64,000 nt of DNA from NCBI GenBank assembly GCA_016720425.1, contig JADKKQ010000009.1, positions 151,487-215,486 on the forward strand, read 5' to 3'. Position 1 is the first letter of the stretch, and every line of letters begins with the position of its first letter. The translations under genes were made by a program, and so were the position numbers. The DNA is from Betaproteobacteria bacterium. GTDB taxonomy: Bacteria; Pseudomonadota; Gammaproteobacteria; Burkholderiales; Casimicrobiaceae. Positions 52,046 through 61,959 of the stretch are shown in pieces. The notes below the pieces were generated by a model. That model was not told the origin of the DNA. It did no database searches and saw nothing but the letters and a program-made list of their open reading frames with translations.

Positions 52046-53472
52046 TGCCTCGTCCTCTGAATGCCTTGTTCGCCCGCGCCGCCTTCGTCCTGGGCGCGCT
52101 GGTCGCCCTTCCCGCCCGCGCCGACTTGAACAGCGAAGCGCAACAGATGTTCAACGACCTGGGCGCCATGGGCAACATCACCACCCCCGGCGCCTTCCGC
52201 GGGCAGACCATGAACACCTACACCGGGGGCAGCCTGATGCTCCGGTCGCCGAACAAGGTCTATCAGCTCGCGTCGGTCCAGTTCCCCTATGTGCGCGCCG
52301 GCTGCGGCGGCATCGACGCCTTCGGCGGTTCGTTCTCGCACATCAGTTCCCAGGAGTTCAAGAACATCCTCAAGAACGTCACCTCGGCGCTGCCCGGGGT
52401 GGCCTTCCAGTTGGCGCTCTCCTCCGTCTCCCCGCTGTTGGGCGAGAAGGTGCAGTGGATCAAGTCGCTGGAGACCTTCATCAACAATGCGCGGATCAAT
52501 TCCTGCGAAACGGCCCAGGCCCTGGTCCGCGGCGCGGCCAATCAGGCCGGCTTCGACGCCAACGCCTCTTGCCGCCGCATCGCACTGACCCTGGGGGCAG
52601 CCACCGACGAAGACGACGCCCGGGAGAAATGCCGCACCAACCAGGCCGGGCTCCTCGACCAGGCCCGCACCTCCGGCAACGCCGACGCCAAAGCCATGGC
52701 GCCGTTCGTGGGCAACCTGATGTGGACGGCGTTAAAGCGCGTCACCTCGCTCACCGACGAGGAGCGCGAAATGGTGATGAACTTCACCGGCACCGCGATC
52801 TACTACCCGGAGAGCCAGCAACGCGAGCCGGACATCTACGCGCCCACGCTGTCGAGCCTGGCTGATCTCCTCTACGGCCGGGCCGATGCCGGCGGGGGCA
52901 ACGTGTTCGTCAAGTACTTCAAGTGCGGCGACTTCGCCTCCTGCACCACCCTGACCGAACTCCCGGCCTACACCTTCGAACCGTTTACCACCAAGGTCGA
53001 GAAGCTGATGCGCAGCCTGTCGGACAAGATCGCCACCCGCAGTGGCGCCCCGACGCCGCAGGAAATCGGCTTCGTCAATGCGGTCAACGAACCGGTGTAT
53101 CGGATGCTGTCGATCGGCAACGCGGTCAAGGGTTCCGGCCAGGCCGAGATTCTGATCGCCAAGTATCGCGACGTGATTGCGGTCGACTACACCTACACGT
53201 TTCTCGATCGGGAACTGCGCCAGGGGCTGGACGCGAGCCTCACCCAGTGGAAGCTCTCGCTGCCGCAACAGGAACAGGCCCGGGCACTGCGGGAGCGCAT
53301 CGCCGGCTTGCTGGTGCGCATCGGCCAGGAACGCACCGCCGCCTACGGCAAGGTGCAGTCGTTTGCCGCCGTGGCGACCCATCTGGAACAACTGGAGCGG
53401 CAACTGCGCACCAGCATGCCGCAGCACGTCATCGATCTGATCGGCTACAGCACCCCGCTGCCGGGTCGCTGA
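52045..53472 (+). CDS. traH: TraH, F-type pilus assembly protein
   Basis: 475-aa exported protein (signal ARAAFVLGALVALPARA). Landmarks are FNDLGAMGNITTPGAFRGQT, VRAGCGGIDAFGGSFSHISS, WIKSLETFINNARINSCETA and, near the C-terminus, SLTQWKLSLPQQEQARALRE in a coiled-coil region. TraH works with TraF, TraW, TraU and TrbC in the periplasm. It starts one base inside the traF stop (TGATG). Confidence 0.94.
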   Translation: MPRPLNALFARAAFVLGALVALPARADLNSEAQQMFNDLGAMGNITTPGAFRGQTMNTYTGGSLMLRSPNKVYQLASVQFPYVRAGCGGIDAFGGSFSHISSQEFKNILKNVTSALPGVAFQLALSSVSPLLGEKVQWIKSLETFINNARINSCETAQALVRGAANQAGFDANASCRRIALTLGAATDEDDAREKCRTNQAGLLDQARTSGNADAKAMAPFVGNLMWTALKRVTSLTDEEREMVMNFTGTAIYYPESQQREPDIYAPTLSSLADLLYGRADAGGGNVFVKYFKCGDFASCTTLTELPAYTFEPFTTKVEKLMRSLSDKIATRSGAPTPQEIGFVNAVNEPVYRMLSIGNAVKGSGQAEILIAKYRDVIAVDYTYTFLDRELRQGLDASLTQWKLSLPQQEQARALRERIAGLLVRIGQERTAAYGKVQSFAAVATHLEQLERQLRTSMPQHVIDLIGYSTPLPGR

Positions 53473-53489
53473 CGTCGCGCGCCGCCGTC

Positions 53490-56324
53490 GTGTACGAAAT
53501 CTACAGCTACGGCAACAACGATGCGCTGTTCGGCATCTTCAACGCCGTGGCCGCCCTGGTCGGGGCCAACGGCTACGCCGGGGCGCTGGCCATCACCGTC
53601 ACCGCCGGGTTCATCACCGCGCTGCTGGCCTATGCGTTTGCCCCGGACAAGCTCAACGGCTGGAAGTGGCTGGCCGGCGTGGTCCTGATCTACTCGGTGT
53701 TGCTGGTGCCCCGCGTCAACGTCGGCATCGTCGACAAGCTCGGCAATCAGCCGGTCAAGGTGGTGGCCAACGTCCCCCTGGGCCTCGGCCTGCTCGGCCA
53801 CTTCACCAACGTCGTGGGCAACACCCTCACCGAGCTCTTCGAAACCGCCTTGCAGGTCATTCCCGGCGACGGTGCGTTGCCGCTGGAACTCTCGTATCAG
53901 CAGCACGGCCTGATGTTCGGCACGCGCCTCGTCAAGGAGACCCGCTCGGTCGTGTTTCTCGATCCGGCCTTCCGCACCGACCTCATCAACTTCGTGCACA
54001 ACTGCACCATGTTCGATCTTGCCGACGGCACCGTCGACCCGAAAGCCTTCGCCACCAGCGTCGATGTCTGGACGCTGATGGGCAATCCGAATCCGGCGCG
54101 GTTCTCGACCCTCACCACCAACGGCAACGTCGACGTCCAGCCCTGCCCCGGCGTCTATGTCAATCTATCCGCCCGCATGCCCACGGCGATCGATCGCCTG
54201 CGCGAGCATCTCGCGTATGCGTTGAACGTCGGCCTGGATCCGGCCAATGCGGTGGCCGCCATCAATGCCGAGATCGAGACCGCCTACATCAAGAACAAGC
54301 TCGCCAATGCCGGCGTCGCGGCCGCCGACATCCTGCGCCAGAACGCCCTGATCAACGCCATCGGCGATACCAGCCAGATCATCGGCCAGAAGCTCAACGA
54401 TCCGGCCGCCCTGCTGCTGGGCGCTGCCCGGGCACAATCATCGGCGTCGACGAACCTCTGGTACATCGCCAGCGGGCGCATGGCCGAGCAGGCGCTGCCG
54501 TTGGTGCGCAATGTGCTGGAAGCCTTGATCTATGCCCTCTTTCCGCTGGTGCTGCTGTTGGTCATGCTCACCAGCGGGCGCACCACCGGCATGGCGCTCA
54601 AGGCCTATGCGGTGGCCTTCATCTGGATTCAGCTCTGGCCCCCGATCTACGCCATCTTCAACTACATGGGCATTCTCGCCACCGCCAAGGATCTGGCAGC
54701 GGCCGCCGATCTGGGCGGCGGTCTGCGGGGAATGGCGCTGCAAACGGCTGCCGGGATCTACACCAACGCGATCTCCAACCAGGCGGTGGTCGGCAACCTG
54801 GTGGTCTCCATTCCGATCATCGCCTGGTATGCGCTCAAGGGACTGGAACAAGTCGGCCAGGCGGCGTTCAGCGGCCTGGCCGGACTGCAGTCGGCCATCG
54901 GCTCCGCCGCACAGCAGGCCGCGGCCGGGAACATGAGTCTCGGCAACCTCGCGTTCGATCAGGCGCAATTGGCGCCCAACCGCAGTTCCGCTTACATGCG
55001 CAGCTCCACCGACGCCACCGGCACCTCCTACGAGAACATCACCGATCCACGCTCGTACCGCCGGGACAATCGCCTCGGGTCCAACGCCCTCAACATCGCC
55101 GACATGCAGGAGGTTTCGGCCGCGACCAGCGAGAGTTCTTCCCGCCTCGAGGCGAGTGCGACCACGAAGTCCAAACAGGCGGACACCGCGCTCTCGGCCG
55201 CGCTGAACGAAGTCCTTGCCAATACCACGAGCAGCGGCACGACCACCGCATCGGGCACGATGCTGAGCGTGGGCAAGACCGGGACCAGCACCACCCAGGC
55301 GCAAACGCTGCGCCAGGTCTCCCAGCAACTTGCCAGTGACCTGGGGATCAAGGACACGTCGGTCGCCCAGTCAGCCATCGAATTCGGCCTGGGAATCGGC
55401 GCGGGCTCGGTCGGCGACAAGCTTAGGCAGATACTTCCGATCAAGCTCGGCGCAAACGGGACTCAAATGGCCTCAAATCAAATTGATGCCGCTGTAAAGA
55501 GAGCGACGTCATCACTTGAGTCGGCGGGCATTTCGAGCGTTGATCAGGTGGTCGGGAGTTACCTTAAGAGCGACGACTTTAGAAGGCTACAAAGCAGCAA
55601 TGTTGAATCCGCCCGCCGTATCGCCTCCGACTTCCAAGAGTCTAGGACGTACCGTGAATCCGCCAGCATGGATGTCCGCACCGCACAAGAGCATCGGGAG
55701 CTTGCGCAGAAAGCGGAGACGCTCTCCCGCAATCTGAGCTTCAACAACGTCGTCGAGTGGAACCGATACCTTCACGACCGAGGGCTCGAAGGCGAAACCG
55801 ATAGAAACGCCCTCATCGCGGTCGTCCCTGGCTTCTTGCAATCAGGAACGTTTGTCGGTGATCAAGACAGTGCGATGTGGTTCAAGCCGTACCAAGGCCA
55901 TGGGCCATCAAGCGTAGCACTTCCGCAAGACAAATATCGACAGTCAAAGAGTGGCGAAAGGTCCGAAACGAATATGGAACCCAATAGGGACTTCGTTATG
56001 CAAGAGCGCGGAGCCAACGACCACCGAGTGCGCGCTGGAGCACCATCAACTGGGGTCAACAAGTCCTTCGAGAAGTCCTTGACTGAGAAAGTTGACCGCG
56101 GGTTGACTCACATCGAAAGCGCCACCGGTAGAGCCAGAGACCAAGCTGCAACAGGCCATGCTCAAGTTGAACGAGAATTCGACGATGCTAAAGCGAACGT
56201 GCCCGTAACCCAGAACCTTGGCAATCAGGAAGATGGTCGCAGTGCCAAACAACAGTTGAATCAGAAACGCTCGGGGAAGCCCGGCAGCGATAGTGTGGGC
56301 CGGCATAGTGCAACGGTACCCTGA
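53490..56324 (+). CDS. traG: TraG, mating-pair stabilisation and exclusion-recognition protein
   Basis: 944 aa from GTG 53490 (VYEIYSYGNNDALFGIFNAV, the family start; no ATG fits). The N-terminal TraG_N region (1-500) has membrane segments near 30-75 and 345-470 (LIYALFPLVLLLVMLTSGRT and AYAVAFIWIQLWPPIYAIFN). The rest is periplasmic, Ser/Thr/Ala-rich and helical. From about 55420 the codon usage changes: many A/T third positions and AGA/AAT/CAA codons that are rare upstream. In F and SXT/R391 the TraG C-terminal part interacts with entry-exclusion proteins. It is the last transfer gene; no exclusion gene follows before 56421. Confidence 0.92.
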   Translation: MYEIYSYGNNDALFGIFNAVAALVGANGYAGALAITVTAGFITALLAYAFAPDKLNGWKWLAGVVLIYSVLLVPRVNVGIVDKLGNQPVKVVANVPLGLGLLGHFTNVVGNTLTELFETALQVIPGDGALPLELSYQQHGLMFGTRLVKETRSVVFLDPAFRTDLINFVHNCTMFDLADGTVDPKAFATSVDVWTLMGNPNPARFSTLTTNGNVDVQPCPGVYVNLSARMPTAIDRLREHLAYALNVGLDPANAVAAINAEIETAYIKNKLANAGVAAADILRQNALINAIGDTSQIIGQKLNDPAALLLGAARAQSSASTNLWYIASGRMAEQALPLVRNVLEALIYALFPLVLLLVMLTSGRTTGMALKAYAVAFIWIQLWPPIYAIFNYMGILATAKDLAAAADLGGGLRGMALQTAAGIYTNAISNQAVVGNLVVSIPIIAWYALKGLEQVGQAAFSGLAGLQSAIGSAAQQAAAGNMSLGNLAFDQAQLAPNRSSAYMRSSTDATGTSYENITDPRSYRRDNRLGSNALNIADMQEVSAATSESSSRLEASATTKSKQADTALSAALNEVLANTTSSGTTTASGTMLSVGKTGTSTTQAQTLRQVSQQLASDLGIKDTSVAQSAIEFGLGIGAGSVGDKLRQILPIKLGANGTQMASNQIDAAVKRATSSLESAGISSVDQVVGSYLKSDDFRRLQSSNVESARRIASDFQESRTYRESASMDVRTAQEHRELAQKAETLSRNLSFNNVVEWNRYLHDRGLEGETDRNALIAVVPGFLQSGTFVGDQDSAMWFKPYQGHGPSSVALPQDKYRQSKSGERSETNMEPNRDFVMQERGANDHRVRAGAPSTGVNKSFEKSLTEKVDRGLTHIESATGRARDQAATGHAQVEREFDDAKANVPVTQNLGNQEDGRSAKQQLNQKRSGKPGSDSVGRHSATVP

Positions 56325-56420
56325 ATGCTCTCCCGCATGACAGTAGGCGCCATCGTAGTTCGCGAAGCGCCAGCGCATGCCGAACTCGACGCCGGCCAGG
56401 TCGAGGTGCTGCCGCCCGCG

Positions 56421-57218
56421 TCAGCCGGCGATGGCGATGATCGCGCTCACCTCGGCGGCGATGCCCGGCGCGGTGGCCACCACTGGCGCCTTCTCCGTCA
56501 ATCCGTTCGGGCCGGGAAAAGGCGCCGCGTAGCCACCGGCTTCCTCGACCAACAGCAACCCAGCCATCGCGTCCCAAGCCGCCAGCTCACACTGGATGTA
56601 GGCGTCGAGCCGTCCCGCGGCAACATGTGCGAGCTGCAGCGCCGCGGCGCCGAAACTGCGATACGACGCGCCGGCATTCACCAATCCATCGCGAATCGCG
56701 ACAAAGCGCGGATCCGGATACCGGTCGTGGTGGTCGACCGCGACGACCGACCCGCGCAGCGTCGGGGCGGGTGCGGCCGCGAGTCGGTGTTCGCCGCGCA
56801 CGTCGGTGCACCAGGCGCCCGCTCCCCGCCGCGCGTGAAAGAGCTCCTCCTGCGCCGGGTCGCAAACGGCGCCGAGCGTGCGGACGCCATTTTCGACATA
56901 GGCAATCGACACGTTCCAGTAGGCGAGTCCGCGCAGGAAATTAGTGGTGCCGTCGATCGGGTCGACGATCCACAAATGCGACGTCGGCCCGGCGAACGAT
57001 GCGGCCGTCTCCTCGCCGAGGAAGGCGTCGTCTGGAAAGGCCGCGGCAATCTCGCTGCGAATGAACGCTTCGACCTCGCGGTCGGCCCGGCTTACGAAGT
57101 CCTGCGGGCCCTTGAGTTCGACTACCAGCGTCGCCCGCTGCCGCCAGAACGCAAGGGCAAGCGCGCCGGCGGTGGGTGCCAGGCGGCGCAGGAAGGCATA
57201 CCGGGCGTCGAGGCTCAT
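56421..57218 (-). CDS. Inositol-monophosphatase-family phosphatase
   Basis: 265-aa Mg-dependent phosphatase with all family motifs: FLGEETA (metal-binding Glu), WIVDPIDGTTNFLRGLAYWN and CELAAWDAMAGLLLVEEAGG. Members hydrolyse inositol phosphates, but also fructose-1,6-bisphosphate or PAP, so the substrate is open. It is last in a same-strand group with an ABC importer and a phosphohexomutase, which favours a sugar- or polyol-phosphate substrate. The gap to traG (56325-56420) holds nothing recognised. Confidence 0.9.
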   Translation of the reverse strand: MSLDARYAFLRRLAPTAGALALAFWRQRATLVVELKGPQDFVSRADREVEAFIRSEIAAAFPDDAFLGEETAASFAGPTSHLWIVDPIDGTTNFLRGLAYWNVSIAYVENGVRTLGAVCDPAQEELFHARRGAGAWCTDVRGEHRLAAAPAPTLRGSVVAVDHHDRYPDPRFVAIRDGLVNAGASYRSFGAAALQLAHVAAGRLDAYIQCELAAWDAMAGLLLVEEAGGYAAPFPGPNGLTEKAPVVATAPGIAAEVSAIIAIAG

Positions 57219-57258
57219 GAGGACCTATCCGTACGCCCGGCCGCGGCCAAGGTACCGC

Positions 57259-58284
57259 TCAACCACGCGGAATGGAATAGACCTCGCGGTCCCACTTTTC
57301 CAGCAAGCGCTTGCGCTCAGCCGCCGCGCCGAATTTCGCGAAGTCATAGTTGATGAACTTGATGTCCGCCATCCGGATGCCCCCCGCCGGCACCGGGGTG
57401 GCGCGATTCGACATCGTCTGGAAATTCTTCGTGGCCGCGACGAGCTTCTGCCCGTCAACGCTCAGCGCCCAGTCGTAGAATTTCTTCGCAGTGTCGGCAT
57501 TCTTCGCGCCCTTGATGAGGCTCATCGAGCCAACCTGATAGCCGGTGCCTTCGCAGGGCGCGACCAGCGCCACCGGAAAGCCGGCGGCGATGTCGATCAT
57601 CCCATCGTCGAGAAAGGTGACGCCGAGCGTCGTCTCGCCTCGACCCACGGCGCGAATCGCGCCCGCCCCGGTGCGTGGATAGTTGTTGGTATTCTTGTGC
57701 ATGCCGCGGAGCAAATCGAAGGCCTTGTCCTCGCCGAAGATCTGCACGAAGGTGGCAATGGTCATGTAGGCGGTGCCCGAGGCATTGGGGTTGGCCATCT
57801 GCACCTCGTCCTTGTACTCGGGCTTTGCGAGGTCTGCCCAGCACTTCGGCACCGGAAGTTTCTTCTTGGCCAAGAGGTCGCTGTTGTAGCCGAAGCCGAG
57901 CGCTCCCACGAACAGTCCGACGGTCCGGAAATTGGCCTGCTCGGCCTGTTTCACCGCCCAATCGTGGAGTTGCGGCAGCAGCGGCGACTTGTATTCTTCA
58001 GTGAGCCCGTTCTCGGCGGCTTGCAGGTGGGCGTCACCACTGCCGGCATACCAGACGTCGTACTTGGGATTGGCCTTCTCGGCGGAGATCTGCGCCATGG
58101 CTTCACCGGCGGCCTTCTGCGACATGCCGACCTTGATGCCGGTGTCTTTCTGGAACTGCGCGACGATCGCTTCGCACCACGGAATCGGCACGCTGCAGAT
58201 GATGTTGACCTGGACCTGCGCGTGGGCGAATGCCGTGGCACCAAGACAGGCAACTGCGATGAACCAGCGGGAAATGCTTTGCAT
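57259..58284 (-). CDS. Periplasmic binding protein of an AfuA/FbpA-like ABC importer
   Basis: 341-aa exported binding protein. The ATG at 58284 has GGAG upstream and a signal peptide (WFIAVACLGATAFAHAQ). The type-2 periplasmic-binding fold includes GALGFGYNSDLLAKKKLPVP, ANPNASGTAYMTIATFVQIF and PCEGTGYQVGSMSLIKGAKN with AKKFYDWAL. The paired Tyr residues that bind iron in FbpA are not evident, while the EGTGY stretch resembles sugar-phosphate-binding AfuA. It lies 40 bp upstream of the phosphatase gene. The ligand is inferred to be an organic phosphate rather than iron. Confidence 0.85.
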   Translation of the reverse strand: MQSISRWFIAVACLGATAFAHAQVQVNIICSVPIPWCEAIVAQFQKDTGIKVGMSQKAAGEAMAQISAEKANPKYDVWYAGSGDAHLQAAENGLTEEYKSPLLPQLHDWAVKQAEQANFRTVGLFVGALGFGYNSDLLAKKKLPVPKCWADLAKPEYKDEVQMANPNASGTAYMTIATFVQIFGEDKAFDLLRGMHKNTNNYPRTGAGAIRAVGRGETTLGVTFLDDGMIDIAAGFPVALVAPCEGTGYQVGSMSLIKGAKNADTAKKFYDWALSVDGQKLVAATKNFQTMSNRATPVPAGGIRMADIKFINYDFAKFGAAAERKRLLEKWDREVYSIPRG

Positions 58285-58463
58285 GATAACTCTCTCCTCA
58301 AGTATGGTCGGAAATGGAAAATGGAACCGGCGCGCCGACACGGGTTACGGGGGTCGTTTTGCAAACACGTTTCACTCGAATGCCCAGTCCCACCTGCAAA
58401 CAAGCATTTTTGATGGCACACGTTCCCACTCTAGGTAGCACCCGAGTCTATAGCGTAGGGCCA

Positions 58464-60194
58464 CTACGACAAAGATGACGCTAAGGCTTCTGCGAGCAAG
58501 CCGGCCATGGTTCGTGCGCGCTCGTAGGCGACGAACGGGTCCTCGCTCGCGCCCACTGCTTCGCGTACGTCCGCATACACCTTGAGCTTCGGCTCAGTGC
58601 CGCTGGGACGGACCACGATCCGTGCGTCACCCTCGACGTCAAGAATGATCATGGGCGCAGCTCCTCGATAGACGGGTCTCACCTCGGCGCCCCGGGAATA
58701 ATCAGTCAGCCCGATGACTTTGCGCTCCAGTACCGAGCATGGTGGCCGGTCTCGCAATCGGCCGAGCATACCCTGGATTTCGGCGAGTCCGTCGGGACCC
58801 GATCTGGTCAGGCTGCAGGGAGCGCTGCCCCAAGCACCATGGCGGCGGTACAGTTCCGCCAGGCGGTCGAGGGGCACAATGCGTTTGGTCTTGCACTCCG
58901 AAACCCAGTCTGCAAAGCAGAGGCCGGCGGCGATGCCGTCCTTGTCGCGTACCGCGCGATGCGTCGAATAGCCCAGCGCCTCCTCCCAGCAAAGCGCAAA
59001 CTTCAGCCCGCGTTCCGCTTCCAGGATGCGCATCGCCGTCCACAGCCACTTGAACCCCGTCAGCGCCTGCTCGAAGTGCGCGCCGTAGTGACGCGCCACC
59101 AGGGCCGTCATCGGGGTTGATACCAAGCTCGCAATCACCACCGCGCGCTGGGGTTCAGGCGCGTGGGCAAGCAGGTAATCCGTCAAGATGATGCCAATCT
59201 CATTGCCGCTGAGAATCCGGAATATTCCCCGGTGGTCCGGCAGCGCCACCCCCATTCGGTCGGCATCCGGATCATTGACGATCATGAGATCCGCCGAAAT
59301 GCGCTCGGCCAGCGCCAGTGCGCGCGCCAGGGTCGCGGGCTCCTCCGGGTTCGGGAACGACACGGTCGGGAAGTGACCGTCGATGTCCCGCTGGCTTGGC
59401 TCGATATGCAAGTCGCCATAGCCCGCGCGGCGGAAGACGCGTTCGAAGCACGACGCGCCGACGCCGTGCAACGGGCTGTAGGCGATGCGAATGGCAGCGG
59501 CCGAGGCCTTGGGGACCCGACCCGACACGACCGCTTCGACGTAGGCCGCGAGCGTCTCCTCGCCCAACCGCCGGCCGTGGCGTAGCGGCCTTGAAAACGC
59601 ATTGCCTTCGACCGCAATCTGATTCGCGGGTCCCGTCTGTTCAAATCTACGGGACACTTCAAGATCGTAGGGCGGGACAATCTGAATCCCTTCCGCCCCA
59701 TACACTTTGTAACCGTTGTACTCCGGTGGATTGTGGCTCGCGGTTACCACCACGCTAGCCGAGGCTTTGAGTCGCAGTCCCGCAAACGCCACAACGGGCG
59801 TCGGCGTCGGTTGGTCGAAATACGCAACAGGGAAACCCGCAGCAGCGACAACACCCACGGCCTGTTCCGCGAAGCGACGGCTATCCAAACGACCGTCGAA
59901 GCCCACAACCATAAATGCCAGGGGCAATCCAGCGGACTGTTCAGCAACCACCTCGGTGAGTGCGCGCGTCACGCGCCGAACGACGGCCTCATTCATCTGC
60001 GCAGGTCCAGGCCCGACGACGCCACGCAGTCCTGCCGTACCGAACTCCAGCGGCGGCTCGAAGCATGCGCGTAGTGCCGCCTCGTCGCCCTTCGCAATCA
60101 ACTCACCCATCGCCGTCGCCGAGGCCTCGTCCGGGTCGCCCTGCTTCCAGCGCTCCGCGTCCAGCAAAAGGGCCTGCATCGACGATTGGGTCAT
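58464..60194 (-). CDS. Phosphohexomutase (phosphoglucomutase/phosphomannomutase family)
   Basis: 576 aa from the ATG at 60194; an ATG at 60248 would add 18 residues. Family motifs: FGTAGLRGVVGPGPAQMN, the phosphoserine loop VVTASHNPPEYNGYKVY (Ser153), metal-binding VNDPDADRMGVALPD, the sugar-binding CWEEALGYSTHRA and the phosphate-binding RPSGTEPKLKVYADVRE. It interconverts hexose-1- and hexose-6-phosphates. Placement between the binding protein and permease genes on the same strand suggests it processes an imported sugar phosphate. Confidence 0.92.
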   Translation of the reverse strand: MTQSSMQALLLDAERWKQGDPDEASATAMGELIAKGDEAALRACFEPPLEFGTAGLRGVVGPGPAQMNEAVVRRVTRALTEVVAEQSAGLPLAFMVVGFDGRLDSRRFAEQAVGVVAAAGFPVAYFDQPTPTPVVAFAGLRLKASASVVVTASHNPPEYNGYKVYGAEGIQIVPPYDLEVSRRFEQTGPANQIAVEGNAFSRPLRHGRRLGEETLAAYVEAVVSGRVPKASAAAIRIAYSPLHGVGASCFERVFRRAGYGDLHIEPSQRDIDGHFPTVSFPNPEEPATLARALALAERISADLMIVNDPDADRMGVALPDHRGIFRILSGNEIGIILTDYLLAHAPEPQRAVVIASLVSTPMTALVARHYGAHFEQALTGFKWLWTAMRILEAERGLKFALCWEEALGYSTHRAVRDKDGIAAGLCFADWVSECKTKRIVPLDRLAELYRRHGAWGSAPCSLTRSGPDGLAEIQGMLGRLRDRPPCSVLERKVIGLTDYSRGAEVRPVYRGAAPMIILDVEGDARIVVRPSGTEPKLKVYADVREAVGASEDPFVAYERARTMAGLLAEALASSLS

Positions 60195-60273
60195 GAACTG
60201 AGTCCGGCAGAAAACGTCAACCGAAGTACGGCGCCCCGACAAGTGCATCTACCTACATAGGTCTCGTTGCGGT

Positions 60274-61959
60274 TCACATCAGAAACTCCTCGTCCTTCCC
60301 CATGAACTTGAACAGCACGACAATGGGCACCAGACTCACGACGATGAGCACCGTCCCGACCACTGACGCCGAGGCAAAGTTGCCCTGCAATACCTGGGCG
60401 AATACCTCGACCGGCAGCGTCCGGGTTGCGCCGCTATACAGGATGACGGTCGAATTGAACTCCCGCGCAACCGTGGCAAAGGTCAGCAGTGCCCCGGCCA
60501 GCAAGGCCGAGTTCACCATCGGGAGGGTGACCCGCAGGAACGTACGTCCGGGAGGAACGCCCAGGTTGATCGACGCTTCCTCGGTTTGCGTGCCGATCTG
60601 GCTCAGCATGCCCGATACCGAACGGATCGAGTATGGCAGGCGACGAATGAAATAGACGATGATCAGAATCGCCGCAGTGCCGCCAAGGAAAAAAGGAAAG
60701 CCGCCGAAGGCGATGCTGATGGCAATGCCCATCACGACGCCGGCCACCGCGTAAGGAACCATCGAAAACGCATCCAGCGCGTTGGCGAGACGGTCCCGGC
60801 GGCGGGCCACCACGTAGCCGACCAGTGCACCCACGACCACGCAGAGCACCGTCGACACGCTCGAAAAGACTACCGTATTCAACAGTGCCATTGGCAAACG
60901 CACTGCATTCGCGTAGCCGTCGAGCGTGAACTCGCCGATCAACAAGGGCCCTCGCGCCTTCAGGAATGATGAGACGATGATTGTCAGCAACGGAAGGCTG
61001 GCCGCCAGCACGATGCAATAGGCATACAGCGTGGCAGCGACCCATTTGCCACCCGTCAGCTTGCGGGGTGCCAGAGGTCTGACCGTCTCCTGCCCAAATG
61101 AACGCCGACGCGCGTACCAGCGCTGCAGGAACAGCGCCCCGATCGTGACCACCAGCAGGATCAAAGAAAGGGCGCTGGCGACGGCTGGATTGCCGCCGTG
61201 CTCATTGACAAACTCGGTGTAGATCTGGCTGGCCAATACGCGGTAGTTCTCGCCGATGATCATCGGTGTGCCGAAATCCGAGAGCGAGGTTACAAACACC
61301 AACAGCGCGCCCGTAGATACCGAGGGGACGATCAGTGGTGCGATCACGGTAAAGGCGACGGCGATCGGATGCCGACCCAAATTGATCGCAGCATCCTCGA
61401 TGCTCTGATCCACCGACTTGAGCCCCGAGCTGACCATCAGAAAAATGAAGGGCAACGCGTGCAACGTGAAGACCAATACGATGCCGTTCACGCCATAGAT
61501 TGGCGGCAAGGCAATGCCGATGCTGGCGAACCAGCCGGTGATCAGTCCGTTGCGGCCAAGCAACAGAATCCACGCGTAGGCGCCAATGAATGGCGGCGAG
61601 ACGAAGGTGAGCACGATCATCGCCCGCAGCAGCAACTTGCCGGGAACATTGAAGCGGTTGACGACGTATGCCAGCGGCGCCCCCAACACCGTGGCGGTAA
61701 TGGTGGCGAGCGCACTGACTGAAAGGCTGTGGATCAGCGTCTCGTAGTAGTACTTCTTGGTGAAAAACTCGACGTAGGTACGGAGCACCGTCTCACTGCC
61801 ACCGCCCGTGCCCGTCATGCTTGAGATGAGCAACCTAGCAAGCGGGTAGATCAGCAGGCCGATGAAGAGGACGAGCGCGCCGATTGCTATCCCAGTCCAG
61901 AACGTGAGGCGATACGCCTGTCGCCCGGCACGCAACCCCCGCGCTACCGATGCGCTCAA
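60274..61959 (-). CDS. Fused two-domain ABC permease (FbpB/AfuB type)
   Basis: 561-aa inner-membrane protein made of two binding-protein-dependent permease domains in tandem (about 1-290 and 300-561), each with about six membrane segments. The EAA loops are visible as SIEDAAINLGRHPIAVAFTV and TQTEEASINLGVPPGRTFLR. Fusion of the two halves is typical of FbpB/AfuB-type importers. It overlaps the ATPase gene by four bases, so both are cotranslated. Confidence 0.92.
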   Translation of the reverse strand: MSASVARGLRAGRQAYRLTFWTGIAIGALVLFIGLLIYPLARLLISSMTGTGGGSETVLRTYVEFFTKKYYYETLIHSLSVSALATITATVLGAPLAYVVNRFNVPGKLLLRAMIVLTFVSPPFIGAYAWILLLGRNGLITGWFASIGIALPPIYGVNGIVLVFTLHALPFIFLMVSSGLKSVDQSIEDAAINLGRHPIAVAFTVIAPLIVPSVSTGALLVFVTSLSDFGTPMIIGENYRVLASQIYTEFVNEHGGNPAVASALSLILLVVTIGALFLQRWYARRRSFGQETVRPLAPRKLTGGKWVAATLYAYCIVLAASLPLLTIIVSSFLKARGPLLIGEFTLDGYANAVRLPMALLNTVVFSSVSTVLCVVVGALVGYVVARRRDRLANALDAFSMVPYAVAGVVMGIAISIAFGGFPFFLGGTAAILIIVYFIRRLPYSIRSVSGMLSQIGTQTEEASINLGVPPGRTFLRVTLPMVNSALLAGALLTFATVAREFNSTVILYSGATRTLPVEVFAQVLQGNFASASVVGTVLIVVSLVPIVVLFKFMGKDEEFLM

